DNA of 64,000 bases from Pedosphaera sp. (GCA_025359965.1 JANYDC010000068.1:50252-114251), one strand, 5' to 3'; counted from the stretch's first letter, positions 18,594-28,151 are shown. Numbers and translations are program-made. Notes: generated by a model not told the origin, from the sequence alone.

Positions 18594-19729
18594 TAAAGCG
18601 CTTCGACAGCTTCCCGGACAAAGGGCTGGCAAACTTCAGCGGGGATTTGGATGGTAACCTTTAGACCGGTTCTACCTGCGTGCTTTGCGATCTCAAAACT
18701 CCCTCCATGCAGTTCGGTCAATCGCTTGGCAATGGTTAAACCCAAGCCTATTCCCTGCTGTTCCTGACGTTGACGGTTGAACTGGGTGAAGGCCCCCACG
18801 CTGGCAATTTCAGTGGCTGTCATCCCTGACCCCTCGTCACTCACAGAGATAATCATTCCATCCCCAGCCAAATCTGTGCGCAACTCAATCGGGCTTCCGG
18901 GCGCAGAAAATGTCAATGCGTTGGTCAGGACTTCTGAGACGATCTTAATAAGGTGTTCCTGGGCTATATGCACCAAACCATCATGCAAAAGCGTACGCAA
19001 ATCCTCCAACCTCCCCATCTGGTTGGCTATTCCCTCGGCGTAAGTTCTGAGTGCCCCAGCCACGTTGTCCGTTCGGGCTGATCGAAGTAGTGCAATTTCT
19101 GACGGATCAGTACTGGTCATCTCGATCTGTGCATAAATCAAATAATTCTGGATCAAGCGATGCAACCGATGACCACCACTGAGAATATGTTCCGCCATGC
19201 CAACCAACTCATCCGCAGGAAGGCCGGGTCCAATATCTTTGATCAGCTCGGCATAACCCAAAATACCGTTAAGCGGCGTAAGCAGCTCATGCGGAAGCGC
19301 AAGATTGATGTTTGAACGCAGTTTCTGGAGCTTGGTTTCCGCTTCAGCCTTCCGAACCTCCATTTTGGAGAACTGGGTTTCCACCGCCTTCACCAAATCC
19401 TTTGGGGTGAAAGGCTTCGGCAAAAAATCGTCCGCTCCGAGCCCCATTCCTTCGCGCATCGAGGAGACATCCGAAGAAGCTGTAACCATGATGAACGGAG
19501 TGCCCGCCAAAATTGGGTCGGCACGGAAGGCGCGCAGAGTATCATAGCCATCCATGCCATTCATCTGAACATCGCATAGAATCATAGCCGGGTTGTGTTG
19601 ACGGGCAAAAAGCAGTCCCTCTTCGGCGCTTGCGGCCTCAATGGCGTCGTATCCATACAACAAGAGAGCTTGCTTGATGTACTCACGCATCGTCTCGTCG
19701 TCGTCTATGACCAGCAGTTTAGCTCCCAT
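18590..19729 (-). CDS. receiver domain-histidine kinase hybrid, no sensor domain
   Basis: 379 residues from ATG 19729 (TTG at 19741 is a weaker option). A receiver domain (1-120) has DDDE near the N-terminus, phospho-acceptor Asp53 in ILCDVQMNGMDG, and LPKPFTPKD with the Lys. A kinase follows: H-box with His147 in LALPHELLTPLNGILGY, N-box SEVLTNALTFSA, G-boxes VSDEGSGM and GIGLGLTIAK. It lacks any sensor or membrane domain, so it is soluble and probably acts inside a phosphorelay. The divergent neighbour is an HPt protein, a plausible partner. Its stop overlaps the end of the convergent sugar transferase gene by 4 bases. Confidence 0.92.
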   Translation of the reverse strand: MGAKLLVIDDDETMREYIKQALLLYGYDAIEAASAEEGLLFARQHNPAMILCDVQMNGMDGYDTLRAFRADPILAGTPFIMVTASSDVSSMREGMGLGADDFLPKPFTPKDLVKAVETQFSKMEVRKAEAETKLQKLRSNINLALPHELLTPLNGILGYAELIKDIGPGLPADELVGMAEHILSGGHRLHRLIQNYLIYAQIEMTSTDPSEIALLRSARTDNVAGALRTYAEGIANQMGRLEDLRTLLHDGLVHIAQEHLIKIVSEVLTNALTFSAPGSPIELRTDLAGDGMIISVSDEGSGMTATEIASVGAFTQFNRQRQEQQGIGLGLTIAKRLTELHGGSFEIAKHAGRTGLKVTIQIPAEVCQPFVREAVEALY

Positions 19730-19945
19730 AATTTTTGGCAATCGGCCGGCTCACAATAGGAGCCCAGCAATCCATTGAACATCGGTCTTGTGCCTTCATC
19801 CCTTGAGCCCGACTTACTTGCGCGCGTTGCCAAGACCTCTTAAGTCGTTCCAAAAACCGTCGATAATAGGCAAGAGCGAGCAATCGCCACACACAAGCCC
19901 ATCGTTCAACCACCCGTTGCAGCCTTTGTCCCATCCAGCAAACTT

Positions 19946-20305
19946 GTGAACAACCATTCCATTGATCTAAGTGGGGCACTCAAACGCGTCGACGGGGACT
20001 ATGCGCTCCTCAGGTTGCTGGCCAAATCCTTCCTCAAAAGTGGACCGCAACTCAACGAACGCTTGAGTGGAGCGGTCAGCGCCAAGGATCTCAAAAAGGT
20101 GGCCACGACAGCGCATAATTTAAAAGGCACTGCGGCGCTCTTTGACGCGCACGCATTGGTAGAGACAGCTCAACGACTGGAGTTGGCAGCCCTGAGAGGC
20201 CAGTGGGAAACTATTGCGACTGAGTTTGAATTATTGCGCAGCGAATTTGCGCTCGTTGAGACCGCGCTCCAGGATATCCTGCACTTGCCCGCACTCACCG
20301 TTTAA
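19946..20305 (+). CDS. HPt-domain phosphotransfer protein
   Basis: 119 residues, essentially one Hpt domain. The motif TTAHNLKGTAALFDAHAL carries the phospho-histidine (His57). The rest is amphipathic helices (ALLRLLAKSFL, LVETAQRLELAAL). The only start compatible with the frame is GTG at 19946; the frame is closed upstream by a TAA at 19841. It is divergent from the receiver-kinase hybrid across a 216-base gap, which fits a stand-alone phosphorelay shuttle between that kinase and a response regulator outside the window. The gap itself shows no other gene; promoters for both directions probably lie there. Confidence 0.85.
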   Translation: MNNHSIDLSGALKRVDGDYALLRLLAKSFLKSGPQLNERLSGAVSAKDLKKVATTAHNLKGTAALFDAHALVETAQRLELAALRGQWETIATEFELLRSEFALVETALQDILHLPALTV

Positions 20306-20529
20306 GCATCTGGCTTTTCTGCCAAGCAAACCTGCCGTGCCTTTGAAAAGAACGGGTGAATTTGCTGAACTTCACTCATCTTCCTTAGTTTCACCTCGGA
20401 ATACCGCTTGTGATTGGGCATTTCATCGCGCATCTTGCTCACGATGAGCATATTCAGCGGGATAAAACGCCTTTTGGCTCGGTCTGCGCGGAGCAACAGC
20501 AAGCCTGACCGGTCCACTCTGGTCGGCAT
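20302..20529 (-). CDS. small basic hypothetical protein
   Basis: 75 residues from ATG 20529 to a stop that overlaps the end of the HPt gene by 4 bases. The protein is basic with RADRAKRRFIPLNMLIVSKM in the middle and no recognised motif. It begins 4 bases after the stop of a tiny membrane ORF on the same strand. There is no clear ribosome site. It may be a real gene filling an otherwise unexplained 346-base gap, or chance. I do not recognise it. Confidence 0.3.
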   Translation of the reverse strand: MPTRVDRSGLLLLRADRAKRRFIPLNMLIVSKMRDEMPNHKRYSEVKLRKMSEVQQIHPFFSKARQVCLAEKPDA

Positions 20530-20533
20530 GTAT

Positions 20534-20653
20534 CTAAACCAGGCCAACAGCAAAGACGGATACTCCTCCGAACAACAGCAGAACCGCCAGCGCCGTAATG
20601 GCAAATACAGCCATAATCGCGAGCGCGCCTAATTTCGCCCAATAGCAATCCAT
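20534..20653 (-). CDS. possible 39-residue membrane microprotein
   Basis: A short open frame encodes MDCYWAKLG followed by about 28 hydrophobic residues (ALAIMAVFAITALAVLLLF, then a short tail), a single membrane helix. Its ATG overlaps, on the opposite strand, the ATG of the DUF3352-like gene (CATG at 20651-20654), which is an awkward arrangement and lowers confidence. It lies just ahead of the 75-residue ORF on the same strand. Confidence 0.25.
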   Translation of the reverse strand: MDCYWAKLGALAIMAVFAITALAVLLLFGGVSVFAVGLV

Positions 20654-22514
20654 GCATCAATTCTTACGCATCACCCTGACTCTATGCGCGCTGCTGTCAG
20701 CAGCTATGCTGACAAGCGCCGCAGAACCCCCCGCTGAACAACTTCTGCCGGGCGATACGGGTTTCTTTTTGTCGTTCAGAGACACACCGAAGTATCTGCA
20801 ACTAACTCGAGAGGGAAACTACGGCCAATTGTGGAATGATCCGGTCATGAAACCGTTCCGGACCAAATTTGAGGAAGCTTTCTCAGAGAAAGCACTCGCT
20901 CCTTTGGAAAAGGTGCTCGGACTGAAGTTTTCTCAGCTGATTGATTTGGTCAAAGGCCAGGCTTCCATGGCTCTTTTACCCCAACAAGCCGACAAGCTGT
21001 TTCCTGCGGATTTCATTATTCTGTTGGACAGCGGAGACGCCAGCCCTGCGCTAACCACCAATCTAACGGAGTGGAATCGTAAATGGACCACTGATGGGCG
21101 TGTCACAAAAACCGAAAAAGTGCGCGATGTGGTTTTCACCCAAGTGACCCTTCCCCCGGACGCCCTCGGAGCACTTTCAAGTGGAATGCCGTGGTCGGAA
21201 AAGGATGATGACAAGCCGGACACCAACAAAGTGAGCTTTTTTATCGGCCAGTCCAAGTCTCTTCTGATCGTCTCCAGTGGGCTTAAGGCACTTGAGAAAA
21301 TCATAGGCAAACAACAAGGGGCCCCGGTGCCAAGCCTTGCGGACAAGCCTTCCTTTGAATCAGCCAAAGGCGTCTTGCGCGAAGGCCAGGTGGTTGCCTG
21401 GGTCTCGATAAAGACAGCGGTCGATGCCCTCAAAACCTCACTGGCGACCGTCAGTGAATCGGCTTTTGGAGGAATGAAACCAGATTCCCTCATCAAGGGA
21501 CTTGGCTTGGATTCGATTACATCCCTGGCCTTTAAATCTTCGTGGGCTGCTGATGGATTTCGATCCGAGTGGTTGCTGGCTGTTCCGCAGGCAGATCGGG
21601 CTGGGCTCTTCAAGATGTTTGAACCTCTGGCCAAAGATTCCGCTCCTCCGGGCTTTGTGGCAATGGACGCTCTGAGTTTTAGCCGGGTCCGCGTTGACCT
21701 GAAAAAATCATGGGAAACCATCGAGAACACCCTCAAATCGCTTAACCCTGCCATCGCGGGCCTGCTGCAAATGATGCTCGAAAACGCGGGCAAAGATAAG
21801 GACCCGGATTTCGACCTGAAGAAGAAGCTCATCGGCAATCTGGGTGACGATGTCATCACCATAGCCAAAGCTGGCCCGGGCGGGACCAACAAACCTGCAT
21901 CCTTGCGGCTGATCGCCTCGCCCAACGCCAACGAATTGTTGGCAGCCTTGCGCACCGCCGCAGGCCTTATGCCGACGGGTCCGGATGGGTTTAAGGAACG
22001 GGAGTTTCTTGGTCGGAAGATCTACACTCTTGGCACGCCTCCTGACGACGAAGGAGGCGAGGGCTTTCTGATTCACATCTCAGCCAACAACGGTTATTTG
22101 GCCACCTCGGGCAGTGCCGCATTGCTGGAGGAATTCCTGCGGGCCACCGAGGCTGATATCAAGCCTCTGAAAGGGATGCCCGGCCTGGCCGAGGCTGCTG
22201 AACAGATTGGGGGGCTTTCCACCGGTATGTTCGTGTACTCAAACGACCGCGAAACATTGCATCAATCATTTGAGGAACTCCGTAAAACCGGGTCGATCGA
22301 AGCCGTCTTTAATGGCGCCTCCAACCTCGCGGGAAACGTGGGAGGAGTGAGCAGCAAAGCCAAGGAAATGGAAGGTTGGTTTGATTGGACCCTTCTCCCT
22401 CCTTATGCCCAGATCAGCAAATACTTTCACATCTCCGTGAACACAGTCGCGCTGACCCCACAAGGGTACTCCTACAAACAGTTTGCCCCTACCCCACCCG
22501 CTTTGAGGAAGTGA
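20652..22514 (+). CDS. DUF3352-like secreted protein
   Basis: 620 residues. The N-terminus MHQFLRITLTLCALLSAAML is a signal peptide ending near TSAAEPP. The start of the mature protein (LLPGDTGFFLSFRDTPKYLQ, then DPVMKPF) fits the DUF3352-type proteins often seen in planctomycetes and Verrucomicrobia, long periplasmic or surface proteins of unknown function. Repeated alpha/beta units (VVAWVSIKTAVDALK; FVAMDALSFSRVRVDLKKSW; FLIHISANNGYLATSG) support a duplicated fold. No catalytic residues were recognised. A 109-base gap separates it from the convergent YajQ gene. Confidence 0.75.
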   Translation: MHQFLRITLTLCALLSAAMLTSAAEPPAEQLLPGDTGFFLSFRDTPKYLQLTREGNYGQLWNDPVMKPFRTKFEEAFSEKALAPLEKVLGLKFSQLIDLVKGQASMALLPQQADKLFPADFIILLDSGDASPALTTNLTEWNRKWTTDGRVTKTEKVRDVVFTQVTLPPDALGALSSGMPWSEKDDDKPDTNKVSFFIGQSKSLLIVSSGLKALEKIIGKQQGAPVPSLADKPSFESAKGVLREGQVVAWVSIKTAVDALKTSLATVSESAFGGMKPDSLIKGLGLDSITSLAFKSSWAADGFRSEWLLAVPQADRAGLFKMFEPLAKDSAPPGFVAMDALSFSRVRVDLKKSWETIENTLKSLNPAIAGLLQMMLENAGKDKDPDFDLKKKLIGNLGDDVITIAKAGPGGTNKPASLRLIASPNANELLAALRTAAGLMPTGPDGFKEREFLGRKIYTLGTPPDDEGGEGFLIHISANNGYLATSGSAALLEEFLRATEADIKPLKGMPGLAEAAEQIGGLSTGMFVYSNDRETLHQSFEELRKTGSIEAVFNGASNLAGNVGGVSSKAKEMEGWFDWTLLPPYAQISKYFHISVNTVALTPQGYSYKQFAPTPPALRK

Positions 22515-22623
22515 TGGAGCTTGGTTTGAGCACGTGGAGTTCCGCCCAGAGGTTAATTGGGTGGGTAGCTAATTATTAGTGGCCTAGCGACGGAAATACA
22601 ACCGCGCCCCGAGCGGAACTTTA

Positions 22624-23109
22624 TTAGTCGCGAAAGTTGCCAAAGCCGACGGAGACGTCGAATTCGTGGGCTCTTACCGCACCCATGACGTCCTGAAGGT
22701 CGTCACGATTTTTGCCGGTAACGCGAACCTGATCGCCTAAGATCTGCGTGGTGACTTTGATTTTGGTGTCGCGAATGAATTGGGCTATTTCCTTGGCGAT
22801 TTTGGGTTCGATTCCCTGCTTGATCTTGATGACCTGACGCGCATGGCCCAAAGGAGATAAATCGGGCTCGCCTTTGTCGATGTTCTTCATGCTGATGCTG
22901 CGCTTGGCCAGTTTGCCGATGACGATTTCGTGAAGGGCACTCATCTTGAACCTATCTTCAGCGGTGAGTTTGATCTCGTTCTTTTCAAGCACGATCTCCG
23001 CTTTCGATCCCTTAAAGTCGAAACGGTTGGAAAGTTCCTTTTTGGCTTGATTCACGGCGTTTTCGACCTCCATCGAGCTGACTTCCGAGGTAATGTCAAA
23101 GGTTGGCAT
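22624..23109 (-). CDS. yajQ: YajQ-family nucleotide-binding protein
   Basis: 161 residues, the family's usual length. The start MPTFDITSEVSSMEVENAV and segments RFDFKGSKAEI, KQGIEPKIAKEIAQFIRD, KVTTQILGDQVRVTGKNRDD and FGNFRD are the well-conserved YajQ blocks. The protein has two ferredoxin-like domains; relatives bind cyclic di-GMP or other nucleotides and act as cytoplasmic effectors. Which ligand is bound here is not shown by sequence. It sits between the DUF3352-like gene and the ArsR regulator. Confidence 0.95.
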   Translation of the reverse strand: MPTFDITSEVSSMEVENAVNQAKKELSNRFDFKGSKAEIVLEKNEIKLTAEDRFKMSALHEIVIGKLAKRSISMKNIDKGEPDLSPLGHARQVIKIKQGIEPKIAKEIAQFIRDTKIKVTTQILGDQVRVTGKNRDDLQDVMGAVRAHEFDVSVGFGNFRD

Positions 23110-23154
23110 GGGTTGATTGTAAAAGGTAGGGCCAAAGAGGGAAACGAAAAGTGG

Positions 23155-23472
23155 TTAAGCGGATTTTGTGACCATCTGAGCTCGCACAAGATCGCACAGC
23201 TCGATAACGAGCTTGTCCTTAATTCCATAATACACGCACTGGCCATCCTTGCGGCGCTCCAACACGCCCGCTGATGCCAGTAGGGCGAGGTGCTTCGAGA
23301 CGTTGGCCTGGGTGGAACCAGCGGCTTGAACGATGGCTGTGACAGTGAGGGATTCGTGACAAACAGATTGAAGAATCTTCAGGCGCATGGGTTCGCCCAA
23401 AAGTTTAAACCGCCCAGCTAAGTGGTTTAATTCGATATCGGACAGCGGTTCGGAATTCTTTGTCTTTGCCAT
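23155..23472 (-). CDS. ArsR-family repressor, likely reactive-sulfur sensor
   Basis: 105 residues with the winged-helix layout of ArsR/SmtB regulators: LLGEPMRLKILQSVC, STQANVSKHLALLASAGVLE as recognition helix, and RRKDGQCVYYGI as the wing. Three cysteines (38, 79, 93) are present; the pair 38/93 is placed roughly like the two sensing cysteines of the BigR/SqrR/YgaV group, which release DNA when persulfides form. No metal-site CxC motif typical of arsenic or cadmium sensors is seen. It is divergent from a YgaP-like rhodanese gene, as a regulator of that operon would be. The sulfur-sensing role is inference from context. Confidence 0.85.
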   Translation of the reverse strand: MAKTKNSEPLSDIELNHLAGRFKLLGEPMRLKILQSVCHESLTVTAIVQAAGSTQANVSKHLALLASAGVLERRKDGQCVYYGIKDKLVIELCDLVRAQMVTKSA

Positions 23473-23502
23473 ATTCTTATTTGGTTATATATTCATACCA
23501 TT
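23471..23502. promoter_or_regulatory. candidate ArsR operator and divergent promoter
   Basis: The 30-base gap between the ArsR and rhodanese genes is almost all A/T, with ATATTC repeated at 23471 and 23489 and a partial inverted repeat GGTTATATATTCATACC (23483-23499). AT-rich operators with TATAT cores are usual for BigR/YgaV-type regulators. A regulator bound here would control both directions. Confidence 0.5.
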
Positions 23503-24090
23503 ATGCCACCCGCAACGCAAACCGAAAAATCCGTCAATCCTCGCGAATTGCACCGACGCATGACTGAAGGGCGGCAACTCCGGCTTGTGGATGTGCGCAC
23601 GCCCGGAGAATTCGCTACAGGCCACGTGGCTGGGGCCAAGCTTATTCCACTCGACGAGCTTGATGCCGAGGCGCTGTGCCGCGAGCGGAGTGGAGATTTC
23701 ACGCCGTTGTATGTGCTTTGCCAGTTCGGCGGGCGCGCCACCAAAGCCATCGAGAAATTGGAACGGGCTGGTGTCCGGGGCTGCGTGCTATTGGAAGGCG
23801 GCACACAGGCTTGGGTTGATGCGGGGCTGCCCGTGGAAAAGGAGGCCAGCCGGGTAATTCCGTTGATGCGCCAAGTGCAGATTGTGGTGGGTTTCGTGTC
23901 AGCGCTCGGCTCGCTGCTCGCCCTAACGGTACATCCGTTTTTTGCGCTGATGCCTCTTGTGATGGGAAGTGGGCTTATGTTCGCGGGATTGACCGGAATT
24001 TGTGGTCTGGCCTTGATACTGGCAAAAATGCCGTGGAATAAATCAGCCAGTTGCAAATCAGGAACTTGTTGTAGCTCTGAGCCGAAATGA
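23503..24090 (+). CDS. YgaP-like membrane rhodanese (rhodanese + DUF2892)
   Basis: 195 residues. The N-terminal rhodanese domain (about 12-118) has LVDVRTPGEFATGHVAGAK, the active-site loop YVLCQFGGRATKA (Cys73 carries the persulfide) and LLEGGTQAWVDAGLPV. Two membrane helices of the DUF2892 type follow (VQIVVGFVSALGSLLAL and MFAGLTGICGLALILAKM), then a Cys-rich tail SASCKSGTCCSSEPK. E. coli YgaP has the same two-part layout and is paired with the ArsR-type YgaV. The protein probably transfers sulfane sulfur at the inner membrane. It overlaps the next gene by 4 bases. Confidence 0.92.
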   Translation: MPPATQTEKSVNPRELHRRMTEGRQLRLVDVRTPGEFATGHVAGAKLIPLDELDAEALCRERSGDFTPLYVLCQFGGRATKAIEKLERAGVRGCVLLEGGTQAWVDAGLPVEKEASRVIPLMRQVQIVVGFVSALGSLLALTVHPFFALMPLVMGSGLMFAGLTGICGLALILAKMPWNKSASCKSGTCCSSEPK

Positions 24091-25733
24091 AACCCTCAAA
24101 CCGAAGACGGAAAATTGTGATCGTGGGCGGCGTGGCAGGAGGGGCATCCGCGGCGGCGAAAGCGCGTCGGGTGGATGAATCGGCTGAGATCCAAGTTTTC
24201 GAGCGCGGGCCGCATATTTCCTTTGCCAACTGCGGCCTGCCCTATTTTATCGCCGGGGAGATTGATGATCGGTCTAAGCTGGTTGTCATGACGCCGGAAC
24301 GGTTCTGGGAACGTTCACGTGTCGAAGCCCACACTGGGCATGATGTGTTGGCGGTGAATCGCAAACGCAAGACAATCACGGTCAAGGGGCCAGATGGGGT
24401 GACCCACGAGGAGGACTACGACAAATTAATTCTCAGCCAGGGGGCGCGGCCGATTGTACCGTCTATTCCGGGAGTAGCGCTCCCCCACGTTTTCACGCTG
24501 CGCGATATTCCCGACATGGATCGTATCGTGAAGCATATATCGGAAAACACACCGAAGCATGCGGTGGTGGTTGGCGGCGGGTTTATTGGTTTGGAGATGG
24601 CGGAGGCATTCCACCATCGGGGGATGCATGTGACCATTGTCGAACGCAATCCCAACATCCTTCCCCTGCTGGACCGCGATATGGCCGTCTACCTGCAAAA
24701 TCAGATCCGGCGGCCCGACTTCGATTTTAAGACAAGTGCGGATGCCGTCGCGTTCACTGAGGCTGGTGTGGAATTCTCGGATGGCACCTCGCTTGCGGCG
24801 GATATCATTCTTCTAAGCGTGGGGGTAAAGGCCGAGGTGGAACTCGCCAAATCGGCCGGACTGCTGATTGGGGTCACCGGCGGAGTCAAGGTCAACGGGC
24901 GTATGGAATCTTCTGATCCAGATATCTACGCAGTGGGGGATGCGGCGGAAACCATGCATGCACTGACCGGAGCAAGGGCACGCATCGCACTGGCCGGGCC
25001 TGCCAACCGGCAAGGTCGAATCGCAGGTGCAAACGCAGCGGGAGCCAAAATGACTTATCCTGGAGCGCTGGGCACCTCGATCGTGCGGGTCTTGAATATG
25101 ACGGTGGGTTTAACGGGCATGAACAGTGCCCAGGCGGCGAAGGCTGGATTTAGTTTTTTCACGAGCCTTACCCGCGAGCATAGCCATGCGCACTACTATC
25201 CCGGCGCGAAGCCGGTGATGATCAAACTGCTGGTCGAAGACGGAACGCAGCGCCTTTTGGGTGCTCAGGTGTTGGGCGAAATTGGTACCGACAAGCGGGT
25301 GGATGTACTGGCCACGGCCATAACGGGTAAAATGACGGTGGACGATTTGGAGACTTTGGATCTCGCCTATTCGCCTCCGTTTGGCTCTGCCCAAGATCCG
25401 GTAAACACAGCAGGATTCGTAGCGGGGCATATCGCGCGGGGAGAAATCTCGACGGTAGCCCCGGAGACTTGGAAACCGGATGGTGAGTTTCTCCTCGATG
25501 TACGGGACACGGATGAGGTTGTGGAACTGGGTAAACTCACCAATGCCGTCAACATCCCACTGGGACAACTGCGTGATCGCCTCGCAGAAATCCCCCACGA
25601 CCGGCGAATCATTACCTACTGTCAAAAAGGACAGCGTGGTTATCTGGCCACTTGCCTGCTGAAGGGCAATGGATTCGAAAACGTGGCGAACCTGCGCGGC
25701 GGGTATATTCAGGCCAGATTGAACGGGCTTTAA
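24087..25733 (+). CDS. CoA-disulfide/persulfide reductase with C-terminal rhodanese
   Basis: 548 residues. FAD-binding IVIVGGVAGGASAAAKARR, active-site Cys49 in ISFANCGLPYF (the single-cysteine form of CoA-disulfide reductases), an NAD-binding VVVGGGFIGLEMAEAF, and IYAVGDAAE for FAD. A C-terminal rhodanese (about 450-548) has DVRDTDEVVELG and catalytic Cys512 in ITYCQKGQRGYLA. This CoADR-RHD layout is known to reduce CoA disulfide, CoA persulfide or polysulfide with NAD(P)H. Translation is coupled to the YgaP-like gene (ATGA). With the ArsR gene it forms a reactive-sulfur detoxification module. Confidence 0.93.
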   Translation: MKPSNRRRKIVIVGGVAGGASAAAKARRVDESAEIQVFERGPHISFANCGLPYFIAGEIDDRSKLVVMTPERFWERSRVEAHTGHDVLAVNRKRKTITVKGPDGVTHEEDYDKLILSQGARPIVPSIPGVALPHVFTLRDIPDMDRIVKHISENTPKHAVVVGGGFIGLEMAEAFHHRGMHVTIVERNPNILPLLDRDMAVYLQNQIRRPDFDFKTSADAVAFTEAGVEFSDGTSLAADIILLSVGVKAEVELAKSAGLLIGVTGGVKVNGRMESSDPDIYAVGDAAETMHALTGARARIALAGPANRQGRIAGANAAGAKMTYPGALGTSIVRVLNMTVGLTGMNSAQAAKAGFSFFTSLTREHSHAHYYPGAKPVMIKLLVEDGTQRLLGAQVLGEIGTDKRVDVLATAITGKMTVDDLETLDLAYSPPFGSAQDPVNTAGFVAGHIARGEISTVAPETWKPDGEFLLDVRDTDEVVELGKLTNAVNIPLGQLRDRLAEIPHDRRIITYCQKGQRGYLATCLLKGNGFENVANLRGGYIQARLNGL

Positions 25734-25807
25734 TCCAAACGATTATTGTATCGAGCCAAGAAATCGCTGGCTAGCCTGGCGGGATCGGGTTGGTGTAAAC
25801 TTTGGTG

Positions 25808-28072
25808 ATGCGGACCAAACTAGGAGTCAGTTTCACTGCGGTTTTACTAGTATTGACGAGCGCGGTGCTGGTCGCCTGGGGCGCGGAAATAACAACTGAG
25901 ACCAAGCCGAATGGACTCAGCCTCACAAAAAACGCACAGAGTCTTTCCAATCTGCCGAGCCATACAAACCGGCTGAGTCACTCGAAATCTCCCTACCTGA
26001 TCCAGCATGCGCACAATCCGGTGGATTGGTATCCTTGGGGGGATGAGGCTTTCGCCAAGGCACGCAAGGAGAACAAGCCCATCTTTCTTTCTGTCGGGTA
26101 TTCGACGTGCCACTGGTGTCACGTAATGGCGCATGAGTCTTTTGAGAATCCTGAGGTTGCAGCCGTGTTGAATGAGCATTTTGTTTGCATCAAAGTGGAT
26201 CGGGAGGAGCGGCCGGATGTGGACGCGGTTTACATGTCGTTTGTGCGGGCGACCACGGGAGGTGGCGGGTGGCCCATGAGTGTTTGGCTGACACCGGATC
26301 TCAAGCCGTTCTTTGGCGGCACTTATGTTCCGGCAGACCGGTTCATCAAGCTTTTGGAGTCCATCACGTCCTCATGGGAGATGAATAGCGGCAAAATCAA
26401 AAAATCCAGCGAGGATTTGGTGCGGCAACTCAAAGAGCCTGGCGAACCCAAGGACTCGCCCGGTGCTGTTGGAGATCAGGCGTTGCTGGAAAAAACTTAC
26501 GATCAGCTTAAGTCCAATTACGAACCGCGTTACGGCGGGTTTGGACCAGCCCCGAAATTTCCCCGCCCGGTCGCACTCAATTTCATGCTGCGCTATTACG
26601 CATACACAGGAAATAAGGAGGCACTGGAAATGTCTCTGTTTACGCTGAGAAAAATGGCGGAAGGAGGCATGCATGATCACTTGGGAGGCGGGTTTCATCG
26701 TTACTCGACAGACACCCGCTGGCATGTGCCGCATTTCGAGAAGATGTTGTATGATCAGGCGCAATTAGTCTGCTCATATCTGGAGGCCCACCAAATCTCA
26801 CACGATCCATTTTATGCGGATGTGGCACGGGACATTCTGACTTACGTGCAACGCGATATGACGGGTGAACAAGGCCAGTTTTACTCAGCCGAGGATGCCG
26901 ACAGCGCGGTGCCGGGCAAGCCGTCGGTTCATGCCGAAGGGGCCTTTTATGTTTGGGAGGACACGGAGGTTGCCGAGGTGTTGGGTAATGAATCGGCAGC
27001 GATGTTCAGCCACTATTACAAAATCAATAAAGGCGGGAATGTGGAGAGCGATCCGCGCGGCGAATTCCCAAAAAAGAATATCCTAATCGTTTCACACACT
27101 CTTGATGAAACGGCCAAGAAGTTTGGCAAAACTCGCGAGGAAACGAAGAGAGTTTTAGCAGGAGCAAGACAGGCATTGCTCCTGATCCGAGGAAAGCGCC
27201 CGCGACCGCACTTGGACGACAAAACGCTGACCGCGTGGAATGGTTTGATGATTTCAGCTTTTGCACGCGCCTATCAGGTGCTCGACGAGCCGACGTATCT
27301 TGAAGCAGCAAGAAAGTCCGCGCAGTTCATCAAGTCGAAGCTGTACAATGCCAAGTCCGGAATTCTGCTGCGGCGGTATCGCGCCGGTGACACGGCAATT
27401 GAAGGATTTGCCGACGATTACGCTTACTTGATTCAAGGATTGCTTGATCTTTACGAAGCTTCGTTCGACATCACAAATCTTGCTTGGGCCTTCGACTTGC
27501 AGAAAAAGCAAAACGAACTGTTTTGGGATGCGGACCATGAGGGTGGCTTTTTTAGCACGGCGGGCCAGGATGCGAACATTCTGTTGCGGATGAAGGAGGA
27601 CTACGACGGCGCCGAGCCATCACCGAACTCCGTGGCGGCTATGAACCTGCTGCGACTTTCGCAGATGCTGAATGAAAAAGCGTTTCAGGAGATGGGCGTG
27701 AAAACTCTAAACGCATTTGGCAGTCGACTAAAAAAAGCGCCGAGCACCATGCCGCAGATGATGGTTGCACTGGATTTCAGTCTCAGGAAGGCGAAGCAGA
27801 TTGTGATCGCGGGAAATCCGGAAGCCATCGACACGAAGGTGATGCTGAGGGCCATTCGCGAGCCTTTTATCCCCAATAAATTTGTCCTACTGGCCGACGG
27901 AGGCGAAGGCCAGGCGTTTCTGGGGAAGCAACTTGGATTCGTACAAACCATGCAGCCCATCGAAGGCAGGGCAACCGCGTACGTGTGTGAAAACTACGTC
28001 TGCCAGCTACCTACCACCAACTTGGGCATAGCAGTGAAGTTGTTAACGACGAAAACCAGCCTCAAGCAATAA
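25808..28072 (+). CDS. exported DUF255 thioredoxin-fold protein (YyaL/SSP411 family)
   Basis: 754 residues from ATG 25808. A hydrophobic N-terminus ([20 protein letters not shown]) looks like a signal peptide. The DUF255 start is clear: [19 protein letters not shown], then [16 protein letters not shown] with the CxxC pair, and [17 protein letters not shown]. The rest is an (alpha/alpha) barrel resembling N-acylglucosamine 2-epimerases and glycosidases ([41 protein letters not shown]). The C-terminus ends with [16 protein letters not shown]. The biochemical role of this widespread family is not established. It is likely in an operon with the propeller gene 79 bases downstream. Confidence 0.92.
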   Translation: MRTKLGVSFTAVLLVLTSAVLVAWGAEITTETKPNGLSLTKNAQSLSNLPSHTNRLSHSKSPYLIQHAHNPVDWYPWGDEAFAKARKENKPIFLSVGYSTCHWCHVMAHESFENPEVAAVLNEHFVCIKVDREERPDVDAVYMSFVRATTGGGGWPMSVWLTPDLKPFFGGTYVPADRFIKLLESITSSWEMNSGKIKKSSEDLVRQLKEPGEPKDSPGAVGDQALLEKTYDQLKSNYEPRYGGFGPAPKFPRPVALNFMLRYYAYTGNKEALEMSLFTLRKMAEGGMHDHLGGGFHRYSTDTRWHVPHFEKMLYDQAQLVCSYLEAHQISHDPFYADVARDILTYVQRDMTGEQGQFYSAEDADSAVPGKPSVHAEGAFYVWEDTEVAEVLGNESAAMFSHYYKINKGGNVESDPRGEFPKKNILIVSHTLDETAKKFGKTREETKRVLAGARQALLLIRGKRPRPHLDDKTLTAWNGLMISAFARAYQVLDEPTYLEAARKSAQFIKSKLYNAKSGILLRRYRAGDTAIEGFADDYAYLIQGLLDLYEASFDITNLAWAFDLQKKQNELFWDADHEGGFFSTAGQDANILLRMKEDYDGAEPSPNSVAAMNLLRLSQMLNEKAFQEMGVKTLNAFGSRLKKAPSTMPQMMVALDFSLRKAKQIVIAGNPEAIDTKVMLRAIREPFIPNKFVLLADGGEGQAFLGKQLGFVQTMQPIEGRATAYVCENYVCQLPTTNLGIAVKLLTTKTSLKQ

Positions 28073-28151
28073 CCAGTTCAGCCTCGTGGATTTGGCCTGT
28101 TTGACGGCAGCCACCTGCTCCGCATATCTTCTCAACAGTAAATTCAAAGCC

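Noticed and set aside
20933..21955. 340-residue minus-strand open frame
   Set aside because: It is antisense to the DUF3352-like gene with no signal or family motif; the plus-strand protein has a signal peptide.
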